Shown here piece by piece: positions 9,014-15,775 of a stretch of DNA of 35,700 nucleotides. This DNA comes from a virus, in IMG/VR virus record IMGVR_UViG_3300042691_014665, positions 1 through 35,700 of that record; one strand, written 5' to 3'. The notes below the pieces were generated by a model that saw nothing but the letters and a program-made list of their open reading frames with translations, was not told the DNA's origin and did no database searches. Position numbers and translations under genes: made by a program. How positions within the stretch are numbered: the first letter of the stretch is position 1; the number at the start of each line of letters is the position of its first letter.

Positions 9014-9466
9014 ATGAAGAAGGGAAAGACCGCCAAAATTGGTGGGTTTAAAACGTCAAAAGTAAGTTATGGAACGGTAGATTCAAAAAATTTAAAATCA
9101 ATTTACATTAATATTCAAACTTGGGTCGAACCCAATGAGGAATACGACAATTGGACTCGAATAGTCCTTAATATGTCTAGGTCAGTTAAACACGCAGTTT
9201 TTAATTGTATTGACCGTAATTTATTTGATGATAAATTTATAGTTGACTTGGATTTAAGAACAAGTGGGATACAATATAAAAAAAGGTCTTTTATGAATTT
9301 AGAAATTAATTTATTTCTATTAGAGGATACGGATTTTAAATCTCAAATGTTAAAAAAATCGGTTAGGAACATCGTAAATTGTATTCATAAGGATATTTTT
9401 AAAAATAACGAATTCTTTAATTTTTACATAAGTAAAAAAGACAAAACTGAGTTAGTGGAGGTATAA
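9014..9466 (+). CDS. Conserved head-region protein, unknown
   Basis: This 150-residue protein starts at the second of two nearby ATGs, because the first (at 9006) stops after three codons. The N-terminus is basic (MKKGKTAKIGGFKTSK), followed by a beta-rich segment (IYINIQTWVEPNEEYDNW) and a compact alpha/beta body. A conserved-looking LDLRTSGIQYKKRSFMNLEI segment lies near residue 79. No catalytic motif is visible. Its place between portal and prohead protease suggests a capsid assembly role, perhaps replacing a T4 gp67/gp68 function, but the sequence alone does not show this. The leader is A/T-rich, with a weak 8-base-pair hairpin at 8965-8992. Confidence 0.7.
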   Translation: MKKGKTAKIGGFKTSKVSYGTVDSKNLKSIYINIQTWVEPNEEYDNWTRIVLNMSRSVKHAVFNCIDRNLFDDKFIVDLDLRTSGIQYKKRSFMNLEINLFLLEDTDFKSQMLKKSVRNIVNCIHKDIFKNNEFFNFYISKKDKTELVEV

Positions 9467-9494
9467 ATATAGAGTTCGTGGTATTTATATAAAA
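9462..9494 (+). promoter_or_regulatory. Putative late promoter region before protease
   Basis: GGTATTTATATAAAA at 9480-9494 ends 9 bases before the protease ATG and matches the recurring motif. A T4-type TATAAATA also occurs at 9462-9469, overlapping the stop of the preceding gene. Both orientations of the core therefore lie close together here. Confidence 0.45.
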
Positions 9495-9503
9495 ATATTT
9501 AAT

Positions 9504-10232
9504 ATGAACGAACTTAAAATATTAAAACCATACGAATCAGGTAGGGGGATTCTTATAGAATACGATGCCGGATATGTATCACCAAAAGAATTTGGAAATC
9601 AAAATATTTTAATGGAATCCAAAAATTTCTTGGATTATAGTAAACCTTTTGAGTTTTACGCGGTATTACAAAAATACGACACTCCAAATCGTAACGGAAG
9701 AATTTACCCTGAAAGGATTTTAAAAAGAGAATCTGAAAATTATAAAAAAATGATTAACAAGGGTGTTTCACTATCGGAGTTGAATCACCCTGAATCATCA
9801 TTAATTGATTTGGACCGAGTGGCTCACATTATTACAGATATATGGTGGGACGGTAAAATTTTAATGGGTAAATTAAGATTACTAACATCACCAGGTTTTC
9901 ACGAACGAGGTATTTGTTCAACAAAAGGAGATTTGGCCGCAAATTATTTAAGACAAGGTGTAACATTAGGTATATCATCAAGAGGTGTCGGTTCCTTAAA
10001 GAAGATAGGAGAACAAAACGAGGTTCAAGATGATTTTGAATTAATCTGTTTTGACTTAGTTTCATCACCATCAACACCCGGAGCTTACCTTTTTTCTAAT
10101 CCAGAAGATAGAAATAAATTTGAGGAGAATTTAGAAGAGGAAAATAAAATGCAAAGAGAGAGACATATTGGTCCCCAATCAAACAAATCGATAGACCTAA
10201 TGAATCGTTTAAATACTTATTTAAATAAGTAA
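9504..10232 (+). CDS. Prohead maturation protease (gp21-like)
   Basis: This serine protease cuts scaffold and capsid proteins after prohead assembly. Visible family features are VLQKYDTPNRNGRIYP at about 54-69, a catalytic His in ELNHPES (His95), the Ser motif GISSRGVGS (Ser158 or Ser159), and a CFDLVSSPSTPGA segment (about 182-194) that follows it in gp21-type proteases. The length of 242 is close to T4 gp21 (212). It sits two genes upstream of the scaffold and capsid genes that it should process. Proteases of this family cut after (L/I)xE, and such a site is present near residue 60 of the capsid protein here. The last codons and stop lie in a perfect 18-base palindrome. Confidence 0.92.
   Translation: MNELKILKPYESGRGILIEYDAGYVSPKEFGNQNILMESKNFLDYSKPFEFYAVLQKYDTPNRNGRIYPERILKRESENYKKMINKGVSLSELNHPESSLIDLDRVAHIITDIWWDGKILMGKLRLLTSPGFHERGICSTKGDLAANYLRQGVTLGISSRGVGSLKKIGEQNEVQDDFELICFDLVSSPSTPGAYLFSNPEDRNKFEENLEEENKMQRERHIGPQSNKSIDLMNRLNTYLNK
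10214..10231. repeat. Perfect 18-base palindrome at the protease stop
   Basis: TACTTATTTAAATAAGTA is fully self-complementary without a spacer. It spans the last codons and stop of the protease gene. It could be a dyad binding site or a chance A/T-rich palindrome; there is no following U-run to make it a terminator. Confidence 0.5.
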
Positions 10233-10281
10233 TTCTTGATTTTATAAAATGTTTTGATGATAATTTATAAAAAACTATATT

Positions 10282-10497
10282 ATGGACGAAAAATATTTTA
10301 TCACAAAACTTTATTACGAATTTCCTGATGAGGAAACTGGTAAAATCAAAAAAGTAAAAGAAGAAAAATTAGTTAAAGGTTATTCCCCAACTGATGTTGA
10401 GGCAAAAATAACCAAAAGGTATGAGGAATTAACGTGGGATTGGAGAATCACATCAATAGCTGAAAGTAAAATTGACGAAGTTATAGAAGTTAATTAA
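10282..10497 (+). CDS. Small DUF4494-like protein
   Basis: This 71-residue protein begins MDEKYFITKLYYEFPDEETG and continues with KIKKVKEEKLVKGYSPTDVE and a C-terminal WRITSIAESKIDEVI. The pattern is an N-terminal strand pair, a charged KV.E.YLV segment, a (S/T)xTxAE helix and a C-terminal V/ITxIxxAKxxEI strand. It closely follows what I recall of DUF4494, a family known mainly from Bacteroidota chromosomes. Its function is unknown. It lies between protease and scaffold and is followed by a strong terminator, so it closes the first half of the head operon. The A/T-rich leader contains GATAATTTATAAAA, a weak version of the late motif. Confidence 0.7.
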   Translation: MDEKYFITKLYYEFPDEETGKIKKVKEEKLVKGYSPTDVEAKITKRYEELTWDWRITSIAESKIDEVIEVN

Positions 10498-10522
10498 TAA
10501 TTTTTTTAATTAAAAATTAAAT

Positions 10523-10552
10523 AAGGGAACCCCAAAAAGGTTCCCTTTTTTT
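10523..10552 (+). terminator. Intrinsic terminator
   Basis: The stem AAGGGAACC (10523-10531) pairs perfectly with GGTTCCCTT (10539-10547) across a 7-base loop and runs into a T-tract. It separates the portal-to-DUF4494-like unit from the scaffold and capsid unit. Confidence 0.9.
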
Positions 10553-10610
10553 ATTTATTTAATTTTTTTTACGTAGAATATGTAATAAAATGAATTTTTT
10601 ACGAAAGTGA

Positions 10611-10622
10611 CAATATTTATAT
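10611..10622 (+). promoter_or_regulatory. Putative late promoter motif before scaffold
   Basis: CAATATTTATAT lies 25 bases before the scaffold ATG and after the terminator at 10523. Transcription of scaffold and capsid therefore needs a new start in this gap, which makes this one of the better-supported motif copies. Confidence 0.5.
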
Positions 10623-10647
10623 GAAAAAATAAACATTTACGTAAAAA

Positions 10648-12114
10648 ATGGGAAAAGAAAAAAATTTGGTTGAGGACGCTCTTATACAAATGAAAAATTT
10701 GGAAGAAGCGGTAGCCGAAAATGCAAAAGGAATACTTGCGTCAACAATGAAGCAAGAAATCAAAGATTTAGTAAAAGAATCTATCGTATCTGAACAAGGT
10801 GATGATGAGATTGAAACAGATGATGAAATGGATATTGACATGGATTCTGATGAAATGGATATTGACATGGATTCCGATGAGGAAGAGATGGACATTGACA
10901 TGGATTCTGATGAGATGGATTTTGATATGGATTCTGATATGAGTGACATTGGAATGTCTGATGACGAAGTAATTGACTTATCAGGTGATGAAATATCTGA
11001 TGAAGACCTTTTAAAGGTTTTCTTGGCTATGGATGAAAATGACGGTGTTATAGTAAAAAAAGACAATAAAATGGTTAACCTAAAAGACGAAAACACTGAC
11101 AAAGAGTACATGATTCAAATGGAATCCGAAGAAGAAATGGATGAATCTATGGAAGAAGAAATGGATGAATCTATGGAAGAAGAAATGGATGAATCTATGG
11201 AAGAAGAAATGGATGAATCTTACGAAGAAATGGATGAAGAAGACGAAGACATGAGTATTGACGCAATCGTTAATTCTGTTTTTGGAGAAAGATCGCACGA
11301 CATGGATGAATCGGAAGAAGAAGACGAAGAAGTTGTCTATGAAATCGAAATGGATGAAGAGGAAGAAGATGATGATGATGATGAGGAAGAAATACAAACC
11401 GAATCTATGAAACCAAAAGTTGGCAAAGGTGCTAAAATTGGTAAACCTAAATTTTCTTACAAAAAATCTTCAGGAGGATTCAAAGAAGATAAAAAACAAG
11501 GTACTAGAGGTGTTGGAATGGGTAAACCTAAATTCGAATTTAAAGAAGGTAAAAAAGATATTTCCAATGCGGTGAAAAAAGAAATGAAACCTTTTAAAAA
11601 GAAAGAAGAAACCAAAGAAGCGGCACGTACTTACGGTATGGGTTCAAAAAGCGGACGTGGTTTAAGAAAAGGTATCACACCGAACAGAAATTTAACCTTT
11701 GAAAACGAACAAAAATACGAAGAACAAATCAAGGTATTAAGAGAAAAAAACGAAGAGTATCGTAAAGCGTTAAACTTATTTAAAGATAAATTAAATGAGG
11801 TAGCTATCTTCAATTCAAACTTAGCTTACGCTACAAGATTATTCACCGAACATTCAACATCTAAACAAGAGAAAATTAACATTTTGAGAAGATTTGATGG
11901 TGTTGAAACTCTTAAAGAGTCTAAAAATTTGTATCGTACAATAAAGACAGAACTTTCACCAACAAATACAAAAGGTTCATTGAGTGAGTCAATAGAGGAA
12001 AAGATTGATAAGTCACCTTCATCAGGTTCGGCGGTAAATCTAATCGAATCTAAGACTTATGAAAACCCTCAGTTTTTGAGAATGAAAGACATTATGTCAA
12101 AAATAACAAAATAA
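10648..12114 (+). CDS. Prohead scaffold/core protein (gp22-like)
   Basis: This is the internal scaffold on which the capsid shell assembles and which the gp21-type protease later degrades. The call rests on position (immediately before the capsid gene, after the protease) and composition. The N-terminal helix is followed by very acidic Asp/Glu/Met-rich blocks at about 50-110 and 160-250, including three perfect 24-base repeats. A basic Lys/Gly segment follows at about 255-340, then a coiled-coil-like helix at about 350-400 (KYEEQIKVLREKNEEYRKAL) with conserved gp22-like character. The length of 488 is much longer than T4 gp22 (269), mainly because of the acidic repeats. IKDLVKESIVSE and other (L/I)xxE stretches offer protease sites. 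Expression probably starts at the motif at 10611. Confidence 0.8.
   Translation: MGKEKNLVEDALIQMKNLEEAVAENAKGILASTMKQEIKDLVKESIVSEQGDDEIETDDEMDIDMDSDEMDIDMDSDEEEMDIDMDSDEMDFDMDSDMSDIGMSDDEVIDLSGDEISDEDLLKVFLAMDENDGVIVKKDNKMVNLKDENTDKEYMIQMESEEEMDESMEEEMDESMEEEMDESMEEEMDESYEEMDEEDEDMSIDAIVNSVFGERSHDMDESEEEDEEVVYEIEMDEEEEDDDDDEEEIQTESMKPKVGKGAKIGKPKFSYKKSSGGFKEDKKQGTRGVGMGKPKFEFKEGKKDISNAVKKEMKPFKKKEETKEAARTYGMGSKSGRGLRKGITPNRNLTFENEQKYEEQIKVLREKNEEYRKALNLFKDKLNEVAIFNSNLAYATRLFTEHSTSKQEKINILRRFDGVETLKESKNLYRTIKTELSPTNTKGSLSESIEEKIDKSPSSGSAVNLIESKTYENPQFLRMKDIMSKITK
11137..11220 (+). repeat. 24-base tandem repeat in scaffold gene
   Basis: Three identical 24-base units (11137-11160, 11161-11184, 11185-11208) and a 12-base partial fourth encode MDESMEEE repeated. 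The copies are identical at DNA level, which suggests recent expansion by slippage. Confidence 0.9.
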
Positions 12115-12145
12115 AAAATAAACTAAAAAATAAAAATCCAATAAA

Positions 12146-14008
12146 ATGGGAGCATTATTAGAATCAGGTCTTGTTGGTAACATCGGTTTAAAACACCTTA
12201 AAGTTATCAAAGAAGATACTATTAACAAATGGGACAAATTAGGGTTCCTAGAAGGTCTTAAAGGCCACCTAAAAGAAAATGTTGCGCAGTTGTATGAAAA
12301 CCAAGCGTCACATTTGATTAACGAAGCTACGTCTGACTCATCATCAGGTTCATTTGAAACTGTTGTATTCCCAATCGTTAGACGTGTTTTCTCTAAATTG
12401 TTAGCAAACGAAATCGTATCAGTTCAGGCGATGAACTTACCAATCGGTAAATTGTTCTATTTCGTTCCTAAAATTCAGGGATATTCAGGTGGTACTGTAA
12501 CCGACGGTTTAGGTATTACATCAGGAGATCACTACGCACCTGTAGGTGGTCCAGGAAACTATCCTGGTGACCCTAACGCAGGTTATGCGACAGGTAACGG
12601 TTCTTACAACTCAACTTACCAAAAAAATCTTTACGATTTATTCTATGAAGGTACTGAACCAGGTTTGAATCCAGCGGGTATTTTCGACTACTCAAAAGGT
12701 CGTTTCGTAACATTAACAGCGTCTACACCAACAGTTGCTTGGTCAAACGGAGCGTTAATCGCATCTGCTTACACATCAGGTGAATTCAGAAAAATTATCG
12801 TAGCTCTTTCAGGTTTCTCAACCGCAGGTATCGGTAAATTAATCGGTCCTGATGGTCAAGAACAAGATACTGAATCTTTCTTGTCTAATTTGGTACTTTA
12901 CACCGATAACGCAACTGCAGCTACTCAGTTAGGTACTTCAACATTTACTCCACTTCTTTTCAGAGTTGTTACTCAGAAATATGGTCAAGCAATGTATGGT
13001 CCACAATACACATCAACACAAGCGGCGTTCGGAACGTCTTCAACAGGTGGTAACGGAGGTTACTTCGACAACGTATGTAGTCAAACTGGTTTCATCTACT
13101 TAGAGATCGACGCACAAGTACCTGTTTGTGTATCTTGCGGTCAATCAACACCTGATGGTTACTCAGGAGCAACTATTACATCCGCTGTATGGTCAGGAGC
13201 TTCTGCTAACACTAACATCAAAGCGGCTTGGAGACGTTACGAAGAACTTGAGTTCGAAGATAAAATTGGTGAGGTTTCTTTCGACCTTGAGTCAGTTACA
13301 GTATCTGTAACAGAAAGAAAACTAAGAGCACAATGGTCACCTGAACTTGCTCAGGACGTTGCGGCTTTCCATAACATCGATGCTGAGGCTGAATTGACAG
13401 CTTTATTGTCAGAACAAGTTGCGGCAGAGATCGACCGTGAAATTTTACGTGACTTACGTAAAGGAGCGGCTTGGAATCTTCGTTGGGATTACAACGGATG
13501 GAAGAGACTGTCTTCAGGAACTACTCCATACACTCAAAAAGACTGGAACCAAACATTGATTACAACAATCAATCAGATTTCGGCTCAAATCCACAAGTCA
13601 ACTCTTCGTGGTGGGGCTAACTGGATTATTGTTTCATCTGAAATTTCAGCAATTTTTGATGACTTGGAATACTTCCACGTATCAAACGCTTCACCTGAAC
13701 AAGATCAGTTCAACATGGGTATTGAAAGAGTAGGTACTCTATCAGGACGTTACCAAGTATACCGTGATCCTTACTTCCCAGCAAACACTGTGTTGATTGG
13801 TCACAAAGGTACTTCGTTACTTGATACAGGTTACATCTACGCACCGTATGTACCACTTCAATTAACTCCAACAATGTACAATCCATTTAACTTTACACCA
13901 ATTAAGGGTATCATGACAAGATACGCGAAGAAAATGGTCAACAATCGCTTCTATGGACGCATTACTGTTGATGGTGTTCGTACATTTGACTTGAACGAAT
14001 TGAGATAA
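12146..14008 (+). CDS. Major capsid protein (gp23-like)
   Basis: This protein forms the head shell. Family evidence includes VRRVFSKLLANEIVSVQAMN and PIGKLFYFVPKIQG (about 75-110), matching the T4 gp23 region VRRAIPNLIAFDICGVQPMN. A later block at about 370-430 (FEDKIGEVSFDLESVTV, ELAQDVAAFHNIDAEAEL, VAAEIDREILRDL) also matches, and the end has RYAKKMVNNRFYGRI. The length of 620 exceeds T4 gp23 (521), with a Gly/Ser/Thr-rich insertion at about 130-330 that includes a CVSC pair near 330. The sequence around residues 51-66 (ENQASHLINEATSDSS) fits gp21 cleavage after Glu60, leaving a mature protein of about 560 residues. Codons are richer in G and C than in the glycan genes. A strong terminator follows. 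Confidence 0.96.
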   Translation: MGALLESGLVGNIGLKHLKVIKEDTINKWDKLGFLEGLKGHLKENVAQLYENQASHLINEATSDSSSGSFETVVFPIVRRVFSKLLANEIVSVQAMNLPIGKLFYFVPKIQGYSGGTVTDGLGITSGDHYAPVGGPGNYPGDPNAGYATGNGSYNSTYQKNLYDLFYEGTEPGLNPAGIFDYSKGRFVTLTASTPTVAWSNGALIASAYTSGEFRKIIVALSGFSTAGIGKLIGPDGQEQDTESFLSNLVLYTDNATAATQLGTSTFTPLLFRVVTQKYGQAMYGPQYTSTQAAFGTSSTGGNGGYFDNVCSQTGFIYLEIDAQVPVCVSCGQSTPDGYSGATITSAVWSGASANTNIKAAWRRYEELEFEDKIGEVSFDLESVTVSVTERKLRAQWSPELAQDVAAFHNIDAEAELTALLSEQVAAEIDREILRDLRKGAAWNLRWDYNGWKRLSSGTTPYTQKDWNQTLITTINQISAQIHKSTLRGGANWIIVSSEISAIFDDLEYFHVSNASPEQDQFNMGIERVGTLSGRYQVYRDPYFPANTVLIGHKGTSLLDTGYIYAPYVPLQLTPTMYNPFNFTPIKGIMTRYAKKMVNNRFYGRITVDGVRTFDLNELR

Positions 14009-14029
14009 TCAATTTAATTTTTAAATACG

Positions 14030-14058
14030 AAAAGGGACAAGAAATTGTCCCTTTTTTT
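14030..14058 (+). terminator. Intrinsic terminator after capsid gene
   Basis: An 11-base-pair stem (14030-14040 with 14045-14055, core AAAGGGACAA/TTGTCCCTTT) closes on a GAAA tetraloop and runs into a T-tract. It ends the scaffold-capsid transcript. Confidence 0.93.
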
Positions 14059-14076
14059 GTTTTTTTTAGGTATTAA

Positions 14077-14092
14077 GATATTTATTATAAAA
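14077..14092 (+). promoter_or_regulatory. Putative late promoter motif
   Basis: GATATTTATTATAAAA lies just after the capsid terminator and 9 bases before the ATG at 14102. It is the best match to the consensus and the only possible start for the next gene. Confidence 0.55.
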
Positions 14093-14101
14093 GTAAATAC
14101 C

Positions 14102-14485
14102 ATGGCAATAAGACTAATGACAGGAACCACATGTGGTGCTGGTACGACAATCACCTTTATCGCGGACGATACAATCGTTGCCGCAAATCCACTTAATAGA
14201 GTATATCAATTAGACACAGGTGTTTGTTTCACATTAACCGCCTCAGGTGCTACAACAACAAATGAATCAACCGAATTTATCGCTTTTGGTCCATATACGA
14301 CATGTACTCAATGTATAACCCCAATAAATTCAGGAGGTGTTGCCTCAACTAATTGTAAAGACTGTGGTACAGGTTCGTTTACCGCAACATCATTCACACA
14401 ATCGGTTTACACTAATGGACAAAATAGGTCTATCGCACAGAATAATACCGTAGCCTTAGGTGGTTTTAATGGTTTAAACAATTAA
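14102..14485 (+). CDS. Small Cys-rich protein, possible virion decoration protein
   Basis: The ATG at 14102 is chosen over an upstream TTG because the longer version would begin inside the capsid terminator. The 127-residue product is rich in Thr, Gly, Ala and Cys, with Cys in TGTTCGAG, TGVCFTL, TTCTQC and NCKDCG. The CTQC and CKDC pairs could bind metal or form disulfides. The sequence looks like a beta-sandwich with little charge. It has its own late-type motif directly after the capsid gene, and T4-like phages often encode head decoration or vertex proteins nearby, so that role is a guess from position. No family is recognised. Its TAA stop shares bases with the stop of the opposing gene. 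Confidence 0.75.
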   Translation: MAIRLMTGTTCGAGTTITFIADDTIVAANPLNRVYQLDTGVCFTLTASGATTTNESTEFIAFGPYTTCTQCITPINSGGVASTNCKDCGTGSFTATSFTQSVYTNGQNRSIAQNNTVALGGFNGLNN

Positions 14486-14703
14486 GATTCTTTAGACAGA
14501 ATTCTGATACATTTAGAAAGAACCTCAGTTTCTCCAATATTGTATATCCCACGTTCATATCCGTGTTTAACCGCATGTATTAAAAATACCGTTGCGATAC
14601 TTTTATCCATTGTTTGTAGTATGTTGTCTAACTGCTCCTCTGTATTTATTTCTAATCTCCCAAACAAAACTGCTAGGGATTGGTTTGATTCGTCTTCCTT
14701 CAC
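14482..14703 (-). CDS. Small helical phage protein, unknown
   Basis: This 73-residue protein starts at GTG (14703). It reads as an all-helical unit: LDNILQTMDKSIATVFLIHAV, then KHGYERGIYNIGETEVLSK and a C-terminal IRILSKES. The hydrophobic pattern is regular, which supports a real gene. I recall similar small proteins in phages of Bacteroidota but know no function. It overlaps the gene at 14603-14833 by about 100 bases in another frame, so one of the two reading frames may be shorter or one gene may carry a sequence error (see findings). Its stop shares the bases TTAA with the convergent gene at 14102. Confidence 0.6.
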   Translation of the reverse strand: MKEDESNQSLAVLFGRLEINTEEQLDNILQTMDKSIATVFLIHAVKHGYERGIYNIGETEVLSKCIRILSKES

Positions 14704-14833
14704 GATTACTTAGTTTTATAAAAAAAAATTCAATAGTTGCTGCATCGATATTTTCAATACAGTGATAGTTGTCCAATACAACCTTAGAGAATTCTTGGTT
14801 TATTTCTTCTGTCCAAATAAAATCTTCATTCAT
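14603..14833 (-). CDS. Small protein, C-terminus doubtful
   Basis: The first 40 residues (MNEDFIWTEEINQEFSKVV, then LDNYHCIENIDAATIEFF) look like a genuine helical protein. The part after the Phe run (NREGRRIKPIPSSFVWEIR) overlaps the next gene and looks like out-of-frame sequence. The change happens at a run of nine T on the coding strand. One extra T would end this frame a few codons later, just before the GTG of the downstream gene, giving two tidy adjacent genes. A homopolymer error or ribosomal/polymerase slippage could explain this; as written the frame stays open to 14603. The function is unknown. Confidence 0.5.
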   Translation of the reverse strand: MNEDFIWTEEINQEFSKVVLDNYHCIENIDAATIEFFFIKLSNREGRRIKPIPSSFVWEIRNKYRGAVRQHTTNNG

Positions 14834-14850
14834 AAATTAGTGATTAACTT

Positions 14851-14860
14851 GATATTTATA
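14851..14860 (+). promoter_or_regulatory. Putative late promoter motif in divergent gap
   Basis: GATATTTATA lies 22 bases before the ATG at 14883. Read on the other strand it contains the T4-type TATAAATA about 20 bases upstream of the divergent gene starting at 14833. One element may therefore serve both directions. Confidence 0.45.
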
Positions 14861-14882
14861 AGTATAAAAAAAAATTTGATAA

Positions 14883-15311
14883 ATGACAAATACTAATATA
14901 ACAAATGAGTGGGTTGAGATAACCCAAAATACTGATGTTGATATTTTAACTGAGGATTTAGCAGTTTGGTTCGGAACTAAGAAGAAACCGAAAGGATCTA
15001 AACAACCAAAAGGCCCTTGGGTTAATATTTGTAGGAAAAAAGAAGGTGGTGGACATCCTCCTTGTGGTAGACCCGAAGCGTCATCAAAAGGATATCCTAA
15101 ATGTAGGGCAGCAGGGGTCGCTTCTAAAATGACAGATTCTCAAAAAAGATCTGCCTGTCAACAAAAAAGAAAGGCCGAAAAATCAAATCCGAAAACGGGA
15201 ACTGGTAATAAACCAAAAATGGTTTCGTACAAACCAAAAAAAAAGACCTACAAAAATGAAGGTCTTGAAAAGATTATTAGAGACGTTTTAAGAGAGTTTA
15301 AAACTTTTTAA
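14883..15311 (+). CDS. Small basic Cys-containing protein, possible packaged protein
   Basis: This 142-residue protein has an acidic N-terminal 30 residues and a strongly basic remainder. The central part reads KKPKGSKQPKGPWVNICRK, then GGHPPCGRPEASSKGYPKCR and MTDSQKRSACQQKRKAEK. Cys50, His58, Cys61, Cys74 and Cys92 could form a zinc site. I recall a YPKC(R/V)...MT..QKRSA...KRKAE pattern from proteins of large phages and giant viruses, but no function. The C-terminal helix GLEKIIRDVLREFKTF resembles the N-terminal helix of the protein at 15776-16267 (LSRIIKKVLQES) and contains an LRE site. Packaging with DNA is a plausible role. It is transcribed alone, from the motif at 14851. Confidence 0.75.
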   Translation: MTNTNITNEWVEITQNTDVDILTEDLAVWFGTKKKPKGSKQPKGPWVNICRKKEGGGHPPCGRPEASSKGYPKCRAAGVASKMTDSQKRSACQQKRKAEKSNPKTGTGNKPKMVSYKPKKKTYKNEGLEKIIRDVLREFKTF

Positions 15312-15717
15312 GGATGTCATTTAAAGAATGGCTAATTTGTGAGTGAATACTCACTTCATATTGCCTCCTACGACTTTCTATTTGATGATTAAATAAGTAG
15401 ATGGTTCTCTCCCATGTTCTTGGGTCTAAAACAATAGCATAATGGTAAACGTGATTGGTCACAAAGGCTTGTTGGTTTTGTAACGTTAGATAAATTCCCA
15501 ATCTCTCATTTTTGATAATTCTCTTTTGCGAAAGAGGTGCAAAGATAACTTCGGAGTCCTTTTGTTTTAAAAGTTTCCTACAGATATGAAAACAAACATT
15601 TTGATAGACCTGAGTTTCAGGGTCCAATCTATGGTCTAATGGTCTTTTCTTTAACCATTTGTAGTAATGAATACGTAACCTCGATGATTTGTGCTTGATA
15701 AATTGTAGTGGGGTCAT
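15298..15717 (-). CDS. Basic protein of unknown function with host-type promoter
   Basis: This 139-residue, Arg/Lys/His-rich protein has no recognised family. It starts MTPLQFIKHKSSRLRIHYYK, then RPLDHRLDPETQVYQN. The body alternates short strands and helices, with IYLTLQNQQAFVTNHVYHYA and a C-terminal RRRQYEVSIHSQISHSLNDI. No membrane or signal segment is visible. It is convergent with the gene at 14883, with which it shares its last 14 bases. Unlike its late neighbours, it is preceded by a good match to the Bacteroidota housekeeping promoter, and no ATATTTAT copy. It may therefore be expressed early or independently, for example as a host-takeover or accessory gene. That role is inference from the promoter only. 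Confidence 0.7.
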   Translation of the reverse strand: MTPLQFIKHKSSRLRIHYYKWLKKRPLDHRLDPETQVYQNVCFHICRKLLKQKDSEVIFAPLSQKRIIKNERLGIYLTLQNQQAFVTNHVYHYAIVLDPRTWERTIYLFNHQIESRRRQYEVSIHSQISHSLNDILKKF

Positions 15718-15736
15718 ATCTTTAGTTTTGTGAATA

Positions 15737-15767
15737 CAAAGATATGGAAATTTTTTTATTTAACAAT
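15737..15767 (-). promoter_or_regulatory. Putative Bacteroidota-type host promoter
   Basis: On the minus strand, TATCTTTG (15744 to 15737) matches the -7 consensus TAnnTTTG. It is preceded by ATTG (15767 to 15764) with a 19-base spacer, which fits the known TTG-N(17-23)-TAnnTTTG form. The ATG at 15717 lies 19 bases downstream. Confidence 0.6.
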
Positions 15768-15775
15768 TTGTAAAA

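Noticed and set aside
10617-11397. Minus-strand frames opposite the scaffold acidic repeats
   Set aside because: The His/Phe and Ser/Ile-rich products are antisense readings of GAA/GAT repeats; no start context or homology.
13128-13310. Plus-strand frame of 60 residues inside the capsid gene
   Set aside because: Out-of-frame shadow within a well-supported gene.
14045-14101. Longer start (TTG at 14045) for the Cys-rich protein
   Set aside because: It lies in the stem of the capsid terminator and upstream of the best promoter match; the ATG at 14102 is preferred.
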